Origin: CAUZJF01 sp965248605
GTDB taxonomy: Bacteria; Chloroflexota; Dehalococcoidia; Lucifugimonadales; CAUZJF01
Length of the DNA stretch: 64,000 nucleotides
Assembly: GCA_965248605.1 (NCBI GenBank)
Contig: CBDFJV010000007.1
Coordinates: 930,001 to 994,000 of the forward strand
Direction: 5' to 3'
This document shows positions 34,305 to 44,301 of the stretch, piece by piece. Position 1 is the first letter of the stretch. Each line of letters starts with the position of its first letter. The position numbers and the translations under genes are program-made. The notes under the pieces are model-generated. The model saw nothing but the letters and a program-made list of their open reading frames with translations, made no database searches and was not told where the DNA came from.

Positions 34305-36814
34305 CCCTGGTAAACACGGCGCTCAGCTTAATGTCCTCTTCAAGAGCCGTCAGAAAGGTAACTCTAGAGCCTGTGTTTGACACGGGCTTTATCGAGCTAG
34401 ACGTGAGACGATGGCTGGACGGGAGGATGAATTCGACCTCGACGACTCTTTGCCTCACGCCTGGCTGCTTTTGTATTGCAAGTTCATACTCGATCACGTC
34501 GCCTTGCCGCCGTAGCACGTCCGACGGAAGGTCGTATACAAGTTCAATGTCGCGTTGCTCGCCGGCACCGAGAGCCAGCAGGCCCGAGAACACGGCTTTA
34601 CCGTAGCTAGAAGAGACCTCCACCGTGTCTTCTCCGCCGAGACCCTTGCCGATCTCGGCCGCGACACTCAGCTCGGGCAGCGGTAGAGGGGTGTTGCTTC
34701 GAAGCTTTGCTCCCTGGGGAACGTAAACCCTCCAGTAGTTCCAGAGACAGGCGTTCTTCAGCTCGCTGTAGTCGGTCCCCCTATGTCGCCACTGCGGAAA
34801 ACACCCGGGTGAGCCGGGACCGCTGTGATTATTGTACTCCAGATTCAGACTTATTCGAGGACCGGCCGACCTTCTGAGGTCCACCCGGTAGCTGATCCGC
34901 CGCTCTACGCTCCGGTCCGACTTGCTCCATCCGACGTTGGAGTCGACGACGTACAAGTAGTCCTTGGAGTCGCGGACTATCCGTCCTCCCCATCCGTTTG
35001 AGTCGATGATCGACTGGGTATCCGGATCGTTCATATGGAGCAGAAGGTCGCGGCTTTCTAGAGAGGAATACAGCGCCGAGCCGAACCTCATCAGAGTCGA
35101 GATATCGGCAGATTCGGTCAAGCGGTCGAGGATTCCCTGAAGCGCGAGGTCCGTATACGCCCGGCCGTGCTCATCGGTCCCCTTCTCCAGGCTAGAGAGC
35201 AGATTGAGTGAAGTGATCTGTTCACCTCCGGTCGGAGAGGAGATACCGCCGGCCGCATCGATAACGTTCAGCAAAAACCATTGGTTGAGGGCGACCACGC
35301 CATCGACCTCGGTCCTCTGTCCAAGCTCGAAGAGGTCTTCGGCGGTCTGGGCGGTAGTAGGGAAGTCTGGTTCCCAGGATACGTCGCGCATCAGCCATAC
35401 GGTCGCGTTCATGTGCTCTTCGAGGGCTTCCGGCGCCCGTGGATAGAGAGCCAGCCTGTCCCAGTCGTCGACCAGAACAGCGTCGTGATACCGAACGTCG
35501 GCGATCGCGCCGGCTTCGAGCGTGATCAACCAGGCACCCGAAACGAATCCACCGGTTGCCCGGAGCTCGTCGGCTGACTGGCCAAGCCAGAGATATCGCT
35601 TTGGGGAATCGATACCCAACAAATGTGTTCCAACCGGGGCAAAGTCGCTGAGAAGAGTGAGCCCTCCCCGCAGAAGATGGACAATGGATGCAACTTCATC
35701 GACGTTAGCGATGCCTGCAAGAATCTCGTCGGCATTGTCGAGTTGCGACAGTGCATCCGCCATTCTGGTATCGCCCTGAGCGACACGATCGAGTATTCCG
35801 ACTAAAGAGCCGTCGCTTCCCAACAGCGCCTTTTCGGGGTTCTGCGATTCGGTCAGGGCCGGCCGAACCAAGTCGAGACTCAGCGAGACGGGCCCGGTTC
35901 ATATAAAGCAGGGCCGTCAGGACGTCGTTCAGAACGCCAAGGCGCTCGTCGAGGAACTGAGTCGTAGTATTACCGGCCAGGCGGCGCGTGAGGCCGTTCG
36001 CCTCCACCAACGCGAACTGCAGGTTCGCGTCGAGACTGGCAGCGGTCGCCAGGAGGCTATCGATGGTTAATGTTTCATAGGCAGAGCTATCCGAGAACTG
36101 CCGCAACAGCGGCCCCGCCTCCTCGCCGATCCGTGTCAACTCCGCGAGGAGTCGAGAGGCATGCTCCCCGACCCTCGCGGCTTCAATCAACTGGGACTCG
36201 ACTTGCTGTAGAGAGTCCATAACGGCACCGAGATTGCCGGTCAGCAAGGCCGGTTTGCGAGTATCTCGTAGACGGGTGGCCTCGGCCAGCACCCGCGCCT
36301 CCGAGGCGAAAGAAGACTCCAGATCGCTGGCGGTGGCAAGGTCAAGTCCGGAAGTGCCGGTCCTCGGGCGGCCAAGCACCGCTTCGGCGATTTCGTAAGA
36401 GTCGAATAACTGGCGGGTAAGAGTTACGAGCTCGGAAGCCGAACCCAGGACCTTGACAAACCGCTCAGCCTGGGATGTCCACGCACGCACCTCGAGATCG
36501 GCGCCCGGAAGCCAGGCAAGGGCAGGTGTAAGAGATCCGACCCATCGGCTCGGCCGTTCGATCCCCTTAGCGGTCATCACTAAAGAGCCAATGGCCTCGT
36601 CCACTTTGGCAAGGGAGTCGGCAGCGGCTATATCCTGTGCCGCTAGATGCCTTTTAGCGTCGGCGAGCCCGATTTCGGCGGACCGAGTCAGGGGCCCGAC
36701 AGTCTCTCCGATGTGCCATGCCAAGACACCCGCGGCGGTCAGTGCGAGGACGACTGTCGACAGCCAAGCGGCTCTCGCTCGCCGCGCCGATACCAACAAT
36801 GGAATGTCAGTCAA
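34291..36814 (-). pseudogene. DUF4012 membrane protein, split by a frameshift
   Basis: The first part (36814 to about 35900) has an N-terminal membrane helix (AAWLSTVVLALTAAGVLAW) and helical coiled regions. The second part (about 35898 to 34291) has the DUF4012 core: SPKRYLWLGQSADELRATGGFVSGAWL, then DAAGGIS.PTGGEQ, the RKDLLLH-like SRDLLLHMND and VVDSNVGWSKSDR. Reading ATG-AACCGG as ATGACCGG (one A fewer, 35898-35899) joins the two frames as YMTGPVSLSLDLVRPALTE. Either the gene is inactivated or there is a base-call error. The family is found in capsule and cell-wall regions of Actinobacteria and Chloroflexota. Function unknown. Confidence 0.75.
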
Positions 36815-36846
36815 AGCCTGGCGCTAAGATTAAGACGGGCTTAGTC

Positions 36847-38560
36847 CTAAGCCCGAATCCACCGAAGGACGTCCTTGGGGACAGCCCTTGAAGAAGCCAG
36901 CGGGTGCTCCTCTGAATCTGGGATAATGGTTTTGGAACAGAAACCTGCCCGGAAACAAGGAGCACCCAATAGATGCTGCCACAGAACAAACCCGACCGTA
37001 TCCGCATCGTCTTTGACGACCATCGCCTGGTGGCCAATGCCGGCCTGCTCCTGCCGGCCACCCTAGCCCGGCACCTGGGCCTGCGGGAACTCGTCGACCA
37101 TCACCTTGACCTCGGCGGAGCGCCGGGACGGGCGAACACTGGGGACAAGATGCTGACGCTGGTCGCTTCCGCGCTGGCAGGCGGCGACTGCATCGACGAC
37201 GCCGATGCGCTGCGCGCTGGTGGGACGGTCGGTGTTCTAGGCTGCGTGGTCAAGGCGCCATCCACCCTGGGGACCTTCCTGCGCAGCTTCCGGTGGGGGC
37301 ATGTCCGTCAACTCGACCGCGTGAGCCGCCAGTTGTTGGCCCGGGCCTGGGCCGCTGGGGCCGGACCCGGCGACTCGCCCCTGACCATCGACCTGGACTC
37401 GACCATCTGCGAGACCTATGGACTGGCCAAGGAGGGAGCGCGCCACCACGGCTATACCGGCGCCCGCGGCTATCACCCGCTGCTGGCCATTGCCGCCGGC
37501 ACCGGCGAGGTGCTGATGTCCCGGCTGCGCGAGGGCCGGGCCAACACCGCCCGTGGCGCCGCCCACTTCCTGCGTGAGACGGTGGGGCGGGTGCGCTACG
37601 GCGGGGCCAGGGGACAACTCACGGTGCGGGCCGACAGCGGCTTCTACGCCCACACTGTCGTTGCCGCCTGCCGGGAAATGGATGTCCGCTTCTCTATCAC
37701 CATCCGCCAGCGCGCCAGCCTGCGGGACCTGATCGAGGCGATACCAGAGGAGGACTGGACTCCCATTCCCTACTGGATGGACGGCGCCGCCGATGTCGCC
37801 GAGACGACTTACACCCCGTTCCAGACCAAGCCGGACGCCGCGCCGGTGCGGCTCATTGTCCGGCGGGTGAAGCCGACGCCCGGTTCCCAGCTCGCCCTCT
37901 TCGCCAGATACAGCTATCACGCCTTCATCACCGACCGCGATGGGGAGACGCTGGAACTGGAGGCCGATCATCGCCGCCACGCCGAGGTCGAGAACGCCAT
38001 ACGCGACCTCAAGTACGGCGTCGGGCTGAACCACATGCCGTCGGCGCGCTTCGCCGCCAACGGCGCCTGGCTGGCGGTCCAGGTGATGGCGCATAACCTG
38101 GCCCGCTGGACGGCGCGGATTGGTCTGGGCGAGCGGACCGTGATCACCAAGACCCTCAGGCGGCGGGTCTTCGCTCTGGTGGGACGGATCACCCGCTCGG
38201 CGCGCCGCCTCACTTTGCATCTCCCCCGGCGCTGGCCTTGGGAAACCCAGTTCAGTCGCGCCTTGGCCCGGCTGCAAGCCATTCCGTTCCCGGCCTGACA
38301 GCCAGCCTGCAACTGACCCAACGTCCCCGCAATCTCGCGCCACCCCGGTCGCGAGAGTCCCCTGCTGCGTATCCTCTCGCCTTCCCGCGCATCGCAACTC
38401 CCGCATAGGGCCTTAGGGGCCCTGTGCGGCGACTGAAGACCGGCCGCCGGCCTCCCATCTACCCCAAGACCCCAGGCCATCCCCCCTGTAGCTCCCTCAC
38501 CCACCCCCTTCCGCTGCCCTCACGCCGTCCATCGGTGTCCTTCGGTGGATTCGGGCTAAG
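36847..38560 (+). mobile_element. IS1380-family insertion sequence, copy 1
   Basis: A transposase gene flanked by terminal inverted sequences: CTAAGCCCGAATCCACCGAA (36847-36866, continuing to 36870) and its counterpart TCCTTCGGTGGATTCGGGCT (38538-38557, within 38537-38560), with one mismatch over 24 bases. Copy 2 (39736-41463, opposite strand) is homologous across the full length including both ends, which supports these borders. No unambiguous target duplication was seen. Confidence 0.75.
36973..38298 (+). CDS. IS1380-family DDE transposase (copy 1)
   Basis: 441 residues, full length and uninterrupted. The first catalytic Asp is in TIDLDSTICETYG, the second in LTVRADSGFYAH, and the Glu lies in RRHAEVENAIRDLKYGVGLNHMPS, the standard IS1380 DDE layout. 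ATG is 7-8 bases past AAGGAGCACCC. It differs from copy 2 at scattered positions only, so both look recently active. Confidence 0.92.
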   Translation: MLPQNKPDRIRIVFDDHRLVANAGLLLPATLARHLGLRELVDHHLDLGGAPGRANTGDKMLTLVASALAGGDCIDDADALRAGGTVGVLGCVVKAPSTLGTFLRSFRWGHVRQLDRVSRQLLARAWAAGAGPGDSPLTIDLDSTICETYGLAKEGARHHGYTGARGYHPLLAIAAGTGEVLMSRLREGRANTARGAAHFLRETVGRVRYGGARGQLTVRADSGFYAHTVVAACREMDVRFSITIRQRASLRDLIEAIPEEDWTPIPYWMDGAADVAETTYTPFQTKPDAAPVRLIVRRVKPTPGSQLALFARYSYHAFITDRDGETLELEADHRRHAEVENAIRDLKYGVGLNHMPSARFAANGAWLAVQVMAHNLARWTARIGLGERTVITKTLRRRVFALVGRITRSARRLTLHLPRRWPWETQFSRALARLQAIPFPA

Positions 38561-38563
38561 ACG

Positions 38564-38635
38564 GGCGCATTGCAATGCGCCCCTACAGATGCCGAAGCTT
38601 CGGGCGTCCCGATGCCACATCGGGACGCCCCTAGA
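38564..38635. repeat. Two adjacent palindromes
   Basis: 38564-38583 is a perfect 20-base palindrome, GGGCGCATTG/CAATGCGCCC, followed by CTAC. 38607-38635 is GGGCGTCCCGAT, a 5-base loop and ATCGGGACGCCC, followed by CTA. They sit directly outside the right end of IS1380 copy 1. Confidence 0.8.
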
Positions 38636-38672
38636 AATGCGGAAGCTGCCTACCACTTTCAATCAAACCCCG

Positions 38673-38960
38673 CTAAGACCATGTAACCCAGGGTAGGAGG
38701 ACCCCGACTAACGAACGCCGCTGAGGAGCATTGCCGTTCCTGATGCACTTCGCAAGGTAGTTGTGTAGCTGGATGAAGCCAGGTAGCTGGATACCATCGG
38801 CTTCCAATCTTCTGTACAGGTCTTGCGCCATCGCGAACGGGTCCGGCTGATCAACCCGTTCCCATTCGACAACGAAATCGTACGTGAGGGACATGACGAG
38901 CGTTTCAGCCCGTTGGAAGACCAGTTTCCTTTCCAAGCTCCTTAGCTTCGATTGGGCCAT
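38673..38960 (-). CDS. Small protein of unknown function, second gene of the HTH cassette
   Basis: The start at 38960 (MAQSKLRSLERKLVFQRAET) looks more natural than the ATG at 38981, giving 95 residues. The protein is helical at the start, with FVVEWERVDQPDPFAMAQDLYRRLEADG in the middle. It overlaps the end of the HTH gene at 38942 by 19 bases. I do not recognise the family. The pairing suggests joint function, possibly of phage or mobile origin. Confidence 0.45.
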   Translation of the reverse strand: MAQSKLRSLERKLVFQRAETLVMSLTYDFVVEWERVDQPDPFAMAQDLYRRLEADGIQLPGFIQLHNYLAKCIRNGNAPQRRSLVGVLLPWVTWS

Positions 38961-39436
38961 GAGTTCCGACTCTTTGCCCAAAGCGGCATGGCATCGTCCA
39001 AGATTTCCAGCCGACGCTCGACTCGTTCGAGATCATTGACCTTGAAGCTAACTGATAGGGCTGTTCGGATCGCACGTAATCTAACACGTGGATCGGGATC
39101 TCTCATCAACTCCCTCAATAGAGGAACAGACTCAAGCATCAGGCTCTTGAGTTCGACCTTGGTGAATTCCGCCAGCTCACCGCGGGCTCGAGCGAGCCTT
39201 TCCCGAAATTCCTCATCCTTCATCCAGTTGTACACAGTTTTCGTGTCGATTCCCGCCAGCTTTGCAGCTTTAGCGACCACAGGCTCAGCTACGAGGTAAG
39301 GCAGGGCGGCTTGCTGTCTTACGCTCAGTGCGGTCGAACCGTTCGTGGAATTCTGTTGAAGAATGTTGAACCTCCCGTTTGGGGGCCAGATTTTGCCCGT
39401 TGACTTTGGATTATACCTCTGGTTCCAATATAGCAC
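38942..39436 (-). CDS. Phage-like HTH protein (phBC6A51/terminase-small-subunit-like)
   Basis: Up to 164 residues. LSVRQQAALPYLVAEP.VAKAAKLAGIDTKTVYNWMKDEEFRERL is a helix-turn-helix closely resembling that of the 54-residue protein at 19371. It is followed by a helical region with HEAT-like PLLRELMRDPDPRVRLRAIRTAL. The 5' end is uncertain: the first 23 residues are not protein-like, and GGGAGG lies in front of an ATT codon (about 39362) just before LQQNSTNGS. It is enclosed between the two IS1380 copies. Confidence 0.6.
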   Translation of the reverse strand: MLYWNQRYNPKSTGKIWPPNGRFNILQQNSTNGSTALSVRQQAALPYLVAEPVVAKAAKLAGIDTKTVYNWMKDEEFRERLARARGELAEFTKVELKSLMLESVPLLRELMRDPDPRVRLRAIRTALSVSFKVNDLERVERRLEILDDAMPLWAKSRNSWPNRS

Positions 39437-39483
39437 AACCGTTCGGATAAAGCAGACCCATATCCCTCGTTCAGGACTGCTGG

Positions 39484-39503
39484 ATTCCGGCCTGCGCCGG
39501 AAT
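39484..39503. repeat. Palindromic repeat ATTCCGGC-CTGC-GCCGGAAT, copy A
   Basis: Perfect 8-base stem with a 4-base loop, preceded by CTGG and followed by GACG. Copy B, with another loop, is at 39689. REP-like dispersed element. Confidence 0.75.
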
Positions 39504-39577
39504 GACGGACTACGTCGGTCGTTCCGACGGGGCTATCGAGTAACTGCTTGTTTCTTGAGGGCCTTGTAGGCGCGCCA

Positions 39578-39601
39578 GGGCAGGCACGGGGGCACTGCCC
39601 C
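39578..39601. repeat. GGGCAG...CTGCCCCTAC palindromic unit
   Basis: GGGCAG and CTGCCC flank a G-rich loop and the unit ends in CCCCTACG, the outer sequence shared by other palindromes in this window. Confidence 0.5.
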
Positions 39602-39688
39602 TACGCACCGAGGCGAGCCAGTTCCTTTCATATGCCCCGGTCCGCACCTGCGGACATTGGGGTGCTCAGGACGAACGGCGACTGCTGG

Positions 39689-39708
39689 ATTCCGGCGCAA
39701 GCCGGAAT
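39689..39708. repeat. Palindromic repeat ATTCCGGC-GCAA-GCCGGAAT, copy B
   Basis: Same stem and same flanking CTGG as copy A, loop GCAA, 205 bases to the right. The sequence between the two copies contains no recognisable gene. Confidence 0.75.
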
Positions 39709-39735
39709 CGTCCATGTCGGTTGTCGCCGACACCC

Positions 39736-41463
39736 TTAAGCCCGAATCCACCGACGGACAGGGATGGACGACGTGAGGACAGCGGAAGGGGGTGAGGGAG
39801 TTACAGGCGTGATGATCCGGGCTCGAATTTGGGTAGACGGGAGGTTGGCGGGCGGTCTGCAGGCGCTTTTGGGGGCACCGATGGCGGCCTACAGTGGCTG
39901 TGGCGAGCCAGATGGCGGGATAGGACACGGCAAGAGGCGCTCGCGGACTGGGCTGGCGCGAGTTTGCGGTGACGTTGGGTTGGCTGGTGGGTCAGTGGCG
40001 GACGGGCTCCGTCAGGCTGGGAGTGGAATGGCTCGCAGTCGGGCCAGGGCGCGGCTGAACTGCTCCTCCCAGGGCCAGCGCCGGGGAAGCTGCAGGGTCA
40101 ATCGGCGTGCCGAGCGGGTGATCCGTCCGGCCAAGGCAAAGACCCGTCGTCTGAGGGTCTTGGTGGTCACGATCTGCTGACCCAGGCCGATGCGGGCTGT
40201 CCAGCGGGCCAGGTTGTGCGCCATCACCTGTACCGCCAGCCAGGCGCCGTTGGCGGCGAAACGGCCCGAGGGGAGATGGTTCAGCCCCACGCCGTACTTG
40301 AGGTCGCGTATCGCATTCTCGATCTCGGCGTGACGGCGATGATCGGCCTCCAGTTCCAGCGTCTCCCCGTCCCGGTCGGTGATGAAGCCGTGATAGCTGT
40401 AGGTGGCGAAGAGAGCCAGTTGAGAACAGGGCGCCGGCTTCACCCGCCGGACGATGAGCCGTACCGGCGCGGCGTCCGCCTCGGCCTGGAACGGGGTGTA
40501 GGTGGTCTCGGCCACATCGGCGGCGCCGTCCATCCAGTAAGGAATCGGCGTCCAGGCATCTTCGGGTATCGCCTCGATGAGATTCCGCAGGCGGGCGCGC
40601 TGGCGGATGGCGATGGAGAAGCGGACATCCATCCGGCGGCAGACGGCGACCACGGCGTGGGTATAGAAGCCGCTGTCGGCCCGCACCGTGAGTTGGCCCC
40701 TGGCTCCGCAGTAGCGCACCCGCCCCACCGTTTCACGCAGGAAGTGGGCAGCGCCGCGGGCGGTGTTAGCCCGGCCCTCGCGCAGGCGGGCCATCAGCAC
40801 GTCGCCGGTGCCGGCGGCGACGGCCAGCAGCGGGTGATAGCCCCGCGCACCGGTGTAGCCGTGGTGGCGGGCGCCCTCCTTGGCCAGTCCGTAGGTCTCG
40901 CAGATCGTCGAATCAAGGTCGATGGTGAATGGTGCGTCGCCGGGTCCGGCACCGGCCTTCCAGACCCGGGCCAGCAACTCGCGGCTCACCCGGTCCAATT
41001 GGCGGACATGGCCCCACCTGAAGCTGCGCAGGAAGGTGCCCAGGGTGGAGGGAGCCTTAGCCGTGAAACCGAGCACGCGGGCGGTCCCGCCGGCGCGCAG
41101 CACATCGGCGTCGTCGATGCAATCTCCGCCGGCTAGGGCGGAGGCCACCAGGGTCATCATCTTGTCGCCGGTGTTCGCCCGGCCCGGCGCGCCGCCGAGG
41201 TCGAGGTGCTTCCGGAGGAGTTGGGGCAGGCCAAGGCGCAGGGCGAGGGTGGCGGGAAGGATCAGCCCGGCATTGGCCACCAGGCGGTGGTCGTCGAAGG
41301 CGATTTGGATGCGGTCGGGGTGGTTACGTGGTAGCATCTATCGGGTGCTCCTTTTCTGGGACCGGTTTTCTGTTTCAAAACCATTATCCCAGATTCAGAG
41401 GCGCACCCTTTTGTTTCTTCAGCAGGCCTCCTACACGCCGTCCTTCGGTGGATTAGGGATAAG
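39736..41463 (-). mobile_element. IS1380-family insertion sequence, copy 2 (inverted)
   Basis: Homologous to copy 1 along its whole length, in the opposite orientation. The ends are TAAGCCCGAATCCACCGACG (39737-39756) and TCCTTCGGTGGATTAGGGAT (41441-41460). The right end is fused directly to a truncated fumarylacetoacetate-hydrolase-like gene. Confidence 0.75.
40012..41337 (-). CDS. IS1380-family DDE transposase (copy 2)
   Basis: 441 residues, intact. TIDLDSTICETYG, LTVRADSGFYTH and RRHAEIENAIRDLKYGVGLNHLPS carry the catalytic Asp, Asp and Glu. AAAGGAGCACCC precedes the ATG as in copy 1. Substitutions relative to copy 1 are scattered, and no disabling change is visible. Confidence 0.92.
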   Translation of the reverse strand: MLPRNHPDRIQIAFDDHRLVANAGLILPATLALRLGLPQLLRKHLDLGGAPGRANTGDKMMTLVASALAGGDCIDDADVLRAGGTARVLGFTAKAPSTLGTFLRSFRWGHVRQLDRVSRELLARVWKAGAGPGDAPFTIDLDSTICETYGLAKEGARHHGYTGARGYHPLLAVAAGTGDVLMARLREGRANTARGAAHFLRETVGRVRYCGARGQLTVRADSGFYTHAVVAVCRRMDVRFSIAIRQRARLRNLIEAIPEDAWTPIPYWMDGAADVAETTYTPFQAEADAAPVRLIVRRVKPAPCSQLALFATYSYHGFITDRDGETLELEADHRRHAEIENAIRDLKYGVGLNHLPSGRFAANGAWLAVQVMAHNLARWTARIGLGQQIVTTKTLRRRVFALAGRITRSARRLTLQLPRRWPWEEQFSRALARLRAIPLPA

Positions 41464-41993
41464 ACAAACGCGAGCTCAGGCTCCGGGACACTCCATTTCG
41501 AGTCGCCGCGGATGCCCACTGATTCAAACGGGCCGACGCACCTATCCGACGTCGCCTTGAAGAACAGCTCCGGCCGTTCCGCCGTATATGCCTTCGCGTA
41601 CACGTCGGGGGTTGCGCTTTCCCTGCGGCGTTCCATTTCGCTCGACTTGTAGGTCACGCCGGCCGCCCACACCTCGGGAGGGTCGAAAGGCCGATCGAGG
41701 ACGAATTCGCCTTCTCCTTCTCCTTGTCTGGACCACTCGACGATGCTGCCAAGATCGTGTGTTTCGGGCTCAGACGATTGAAGAAGCTGCGTTGTCAGAT
41801 CATCGACGTTGGTTTGGGTTAGCCATGCCGCGTGGAACAGGTCACGCAGGTCGGAGAGCTCTTCGTCGACCGACGTGAGGTCAGACAAAACGCCATCCGA
41901 GGTCTCTACAACGAGTCTGAATTCGCCGTCAGGGCCTATCAACCGAGAATATCGCAAACCCGGCTTCTCCATCCACAGTGCTGAGACGCCCAT
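41464..41993 (-). pseudogene. Fumarylacetoacetate hydrolase family protein, 3' half removed at the IS1380 junction
   Basis: Starting at 41993 or 41972 (MEKPGLRYSRLI), the fragment shows an FAH N-terminal domain and the beginning of the catalytic domain: PPEVWAAGVTYKSSEMERRRES, VYAKAYTAERPELFFKATSDRCVGP, then DSKWSVPEPELAFVLS, exactly where RxxxVGYTIGNDMSSR normally follows. At that point IS1380 copy 2 begins. The missing half is not on the far side of either IS copy, so it was deleted and not merely interrupted. The intact enzyme would hydrolyse or decarboxylate a 2-oxo acid in aromatic or sugar-acid breakdown. Confidence 0.8.
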
Positions 41994-42271
41994 GTTACAT
42001 GATGCAAGGTCCACCGAGTTGCGTACCCGATGAGATAGCCGGCTCCGGTTCTCCGCTGCCCTAGCGCCCGCCAGAATATGTTGACAATGAATTCGGCCAA
42101 TGACATACTCTTGAACGAATTCCAAGGGTGCTCCCCGGGGGCTTGATGCAGCAATTCCCTTCCAGCCCAGCGAGGTCATAGCGTAGTGGCGTTAGCCGTT
42201 ACTCTGCGACACGGTCTCTCCTTCTACACCTACCCCTCTCGCACCTGCCCTTCCGCTCCGGTTCTCTCTCA

Positions 42272-43927
42272 ATGACCAGGTTTGTCTTTGTCACGGGCGG
42301 CGTCGTAAGCTCGGTAGGCAAGGGGATCACCGTCGCCTCGATCGGGCGCATTCTCAAGAGCCGTGGCATCTCCTTGTCGGTCCTCAAGCTCGACCCCTAT
42401 CTGAACGTTGATCCCGGAACGATGTCGCCTTACCAGCACGGTGAGGTCTTCGTGACGGACGACGGTTGCGAAACGGACCTCGATCTCGGGCACTACGAGC
42501 GGTTCATCGACATCGATCTGACCGAGTCATCCAACGTCACGGCAGGCCAGATATACAGTGACGTTATAGCCCGCGAACGCCGAGGCGAGTTCCTCGGTCG
42601 GACCATCCAGTCGGTCCCTCACGTCACTGACGCCATCAAACAGCGCATCCTAAGACTCGCCGAAGAGAGCGCGGCCGAGATCATAGTCATCGAGGTCGGG
42701 GGCACAGTCGGCGACATCGAGGGCCAGCCATTCCTCGAAGCCATTCGACAGATGCGCAACGAGGTCGGCCGAGACAACGTCTTTTACATCCATGTCACGT
42801 ATCTACCCTTCATTCCGGCCTCCGGCGAGCTCAAGACGAAACCGACGCAGCACAGCGTTAGAGAGCTTCGCAGTACCGGTATCCAGCCCGATGTCATCAT
42901 GTGCCGGAGCGAAGAGCCCGTAACGGACGACATCAAGGACAAGATCGCGGTCCATTGCGACGTGGTGAGGCGGGGAGTAATCGCGTTACCTACGGTAGAC
43001 TCGGTCTATCAGGTGCCACTTCTCTTGGAGGACGAGGGGCTAGGCGAGCTTATGATCGAGAGCCTCCGCCTCCGACAGACCTCCCGGGACCTCTCCCAGT
43101 GGCGCGATATGGTCGACGCCATAGCCAGCCCCAAGGAGCGTCTGCCCATCGCAGTCGTCGGCAAGTACGTCGACTTACAGGACTCCTACATCTCAGTGAA
43201 AGAGGCGCTGTTGCACGCGGGGTTGGCCCATGACCGCGACCTGGACCTGCTGTGGGTCCAGGCCGAGGACGTGGAAGACAGCGGTCCGGACGAGTTTCTC
43301 CATTCGGTTAGCGGAATCGTCGTACCGGGCGGCTTTGGACCTCGAGGGGTCGAAGGCATGATCGACACCGTCCGTTATGCCAAGAACAACCGCGTTCCTT
43401 ATCTGGGCCTGTGCCTAGGCATGCAGGTGATGGTCGTGGAGGCAGCTAGAGACCTGTTGGGTAAGGAGTTGGCGAACTCGACCGAGTTCAATCCAAACAC
43501 GAAGGACCCGGTAATCGACCTGATGCCGGACCAGCGCGACGTCTCCCAGATGGGAGGGACGATGCGCCTGGGCGTTTATCCGTGCGAGGTCGTGTCAGAT
43601 TCCTGGGCCGAGCGGGCCTACGATCAGCGTGTAGTTAATGAGCGGCATAGGCACCGGTTCGAGGTCAACAACTCCTACCGTGAGGCCTTCGAGTCCGTGG
43701 GTTTCTGGCCGACTGGCCTCTCGCCCGACGGCAGGCTGGTCGAGATAATGGAGCTGGCTGGCCACCCCTTCATGGTCGGAGTCCAGTTCCACCCGGAGTT
43801 CCGCTCGCGTCCCAATCGGCCGCATCCCCTGTTCCGCGAGTTCATCGGCGTCGCCAAACAGACACTGCGTGAGGGTGACCAGCACAAACTGCCGTTGGAT
43901 GCTCTGAGATCGCCGCAAAAGGTATAG
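42272..43927 (+). CDS. pyrG: CTP synthase
   Basis: 551 residues, full length. The synthetase domain starts TRFVFVTGGVVSSVGKGI with SLSVLKLDPYLNVDPGTMSP and KTKPTQHSVRELRS.GIQPD. The class I glutaminase domain has PGGFGPRG, the nucleophile in YLGLCLGMQ and the His-Glu of QFHPEFRSRP. It converts UTP, glutamine and ATP to CTP. No clear Shine-Dalgarno sequence precedes the ATG. Confidence 0.97.
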   Translation: MTRFVFVTGGVVSSVGKGITVASIGRILKSRGISLSVLKLDPYLNVDPGTMSPYQHGEVFVTDDGCETDLDLGHYERFIDIDLTESSNVTAGQIYSDVIARERRGEFLGRTIQSVPHVTDAIKQRILRLAEESAAEIIVIEVGGTVGDIEGQPFLEAIRQMRNEVGRDNVFYIHVTYLPFIPASGELKTKPTQHSVRELRSTGIQPDVIMCRSEEPVTDDIKDKIAVHCDVVRRGVIALPTVDSVYQVPLLLEDEGLGELMIESLRLRQTSRDLSQWRDMVDAIASPKERLPIAVVGKYVDLQDSYISVKEALLHAGLAHDRDLDLLWVQAEDVEDSGPDEFLHSVSGIVVPGGFGPRGVEGMIDTVRYAKNNRVPYLGLCLGMQVMVVEAARDLLGKELANSTEFNPNTKDPVIDLMPDQRDVSQMGGTMRLGVYPCEVVSDSWAERAYDQRVVNERHRHRFEVNNSYREAFESVGFWPTGLSPDGRLVEIMELAGHPFMVGVQFHPEFRSRPNRPHPLFREFIGVAKQTLREGDQHKLPLDALRSPQKV

Positions 43928-44301
43928 ACGAACGTCCTTTCCGTATGCTAGTCTGAAGTAGACGGTCCCCTCTCCTTACCGTGAAGACACCGGCGAGAAC
44001 TCACTAAGCCATCAGCGTCTCCGTTTGTTAGGCCGTGTCTTTTGTTAACCCCTAGTGCTGTATTGGCGATCTCTGTGAGCCGCACTTTCGGTGACTCACT
44101 CATCTCGTAGTCTGTGGGGAACGGTGCGGCCCCGTTTCTTCAGAGGCACTGGCACCGGAAGATCCACTTTGAAAGCCCGTCAGAGGCTTGTCGCCGACCG
44201 AAGAAGACGGCCGTCTCCGGGCGGTTATCGTCGAAACTAGATAGCAACGAAACACTCCGGCTATCAGAACCAGTCCCCGAAAGCGATATGTGGAGTTTGA
44301 A
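43928..44301. other. pyrG-rho intergenic region
   Basis: About 370 bases without a credible gene. The 3' half is the likely rho leader. It contains a short AGACGGCCGTCT palindrome near 44204-44215, but no clear terminator or promoter was identified. Rho genes are often autoregulated through their leaders. Nothing seen here proves it. Confidence 0.4.

Noticed and set aside
37237..38406. Long antisense open frame (389 codons) over IS1380 copy 1, and similar ones over copy 2
   Set aside because: They are shadows of the transposase caused by high GC at third positions; they show no family features and no ribosome sites.
41972..42179. Upstream extension of the FAH fragment to 42179
   Set aside because: The added residues lack family similarity. 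Starts at 41993 or 41972 fit the FAH N-terminus better.
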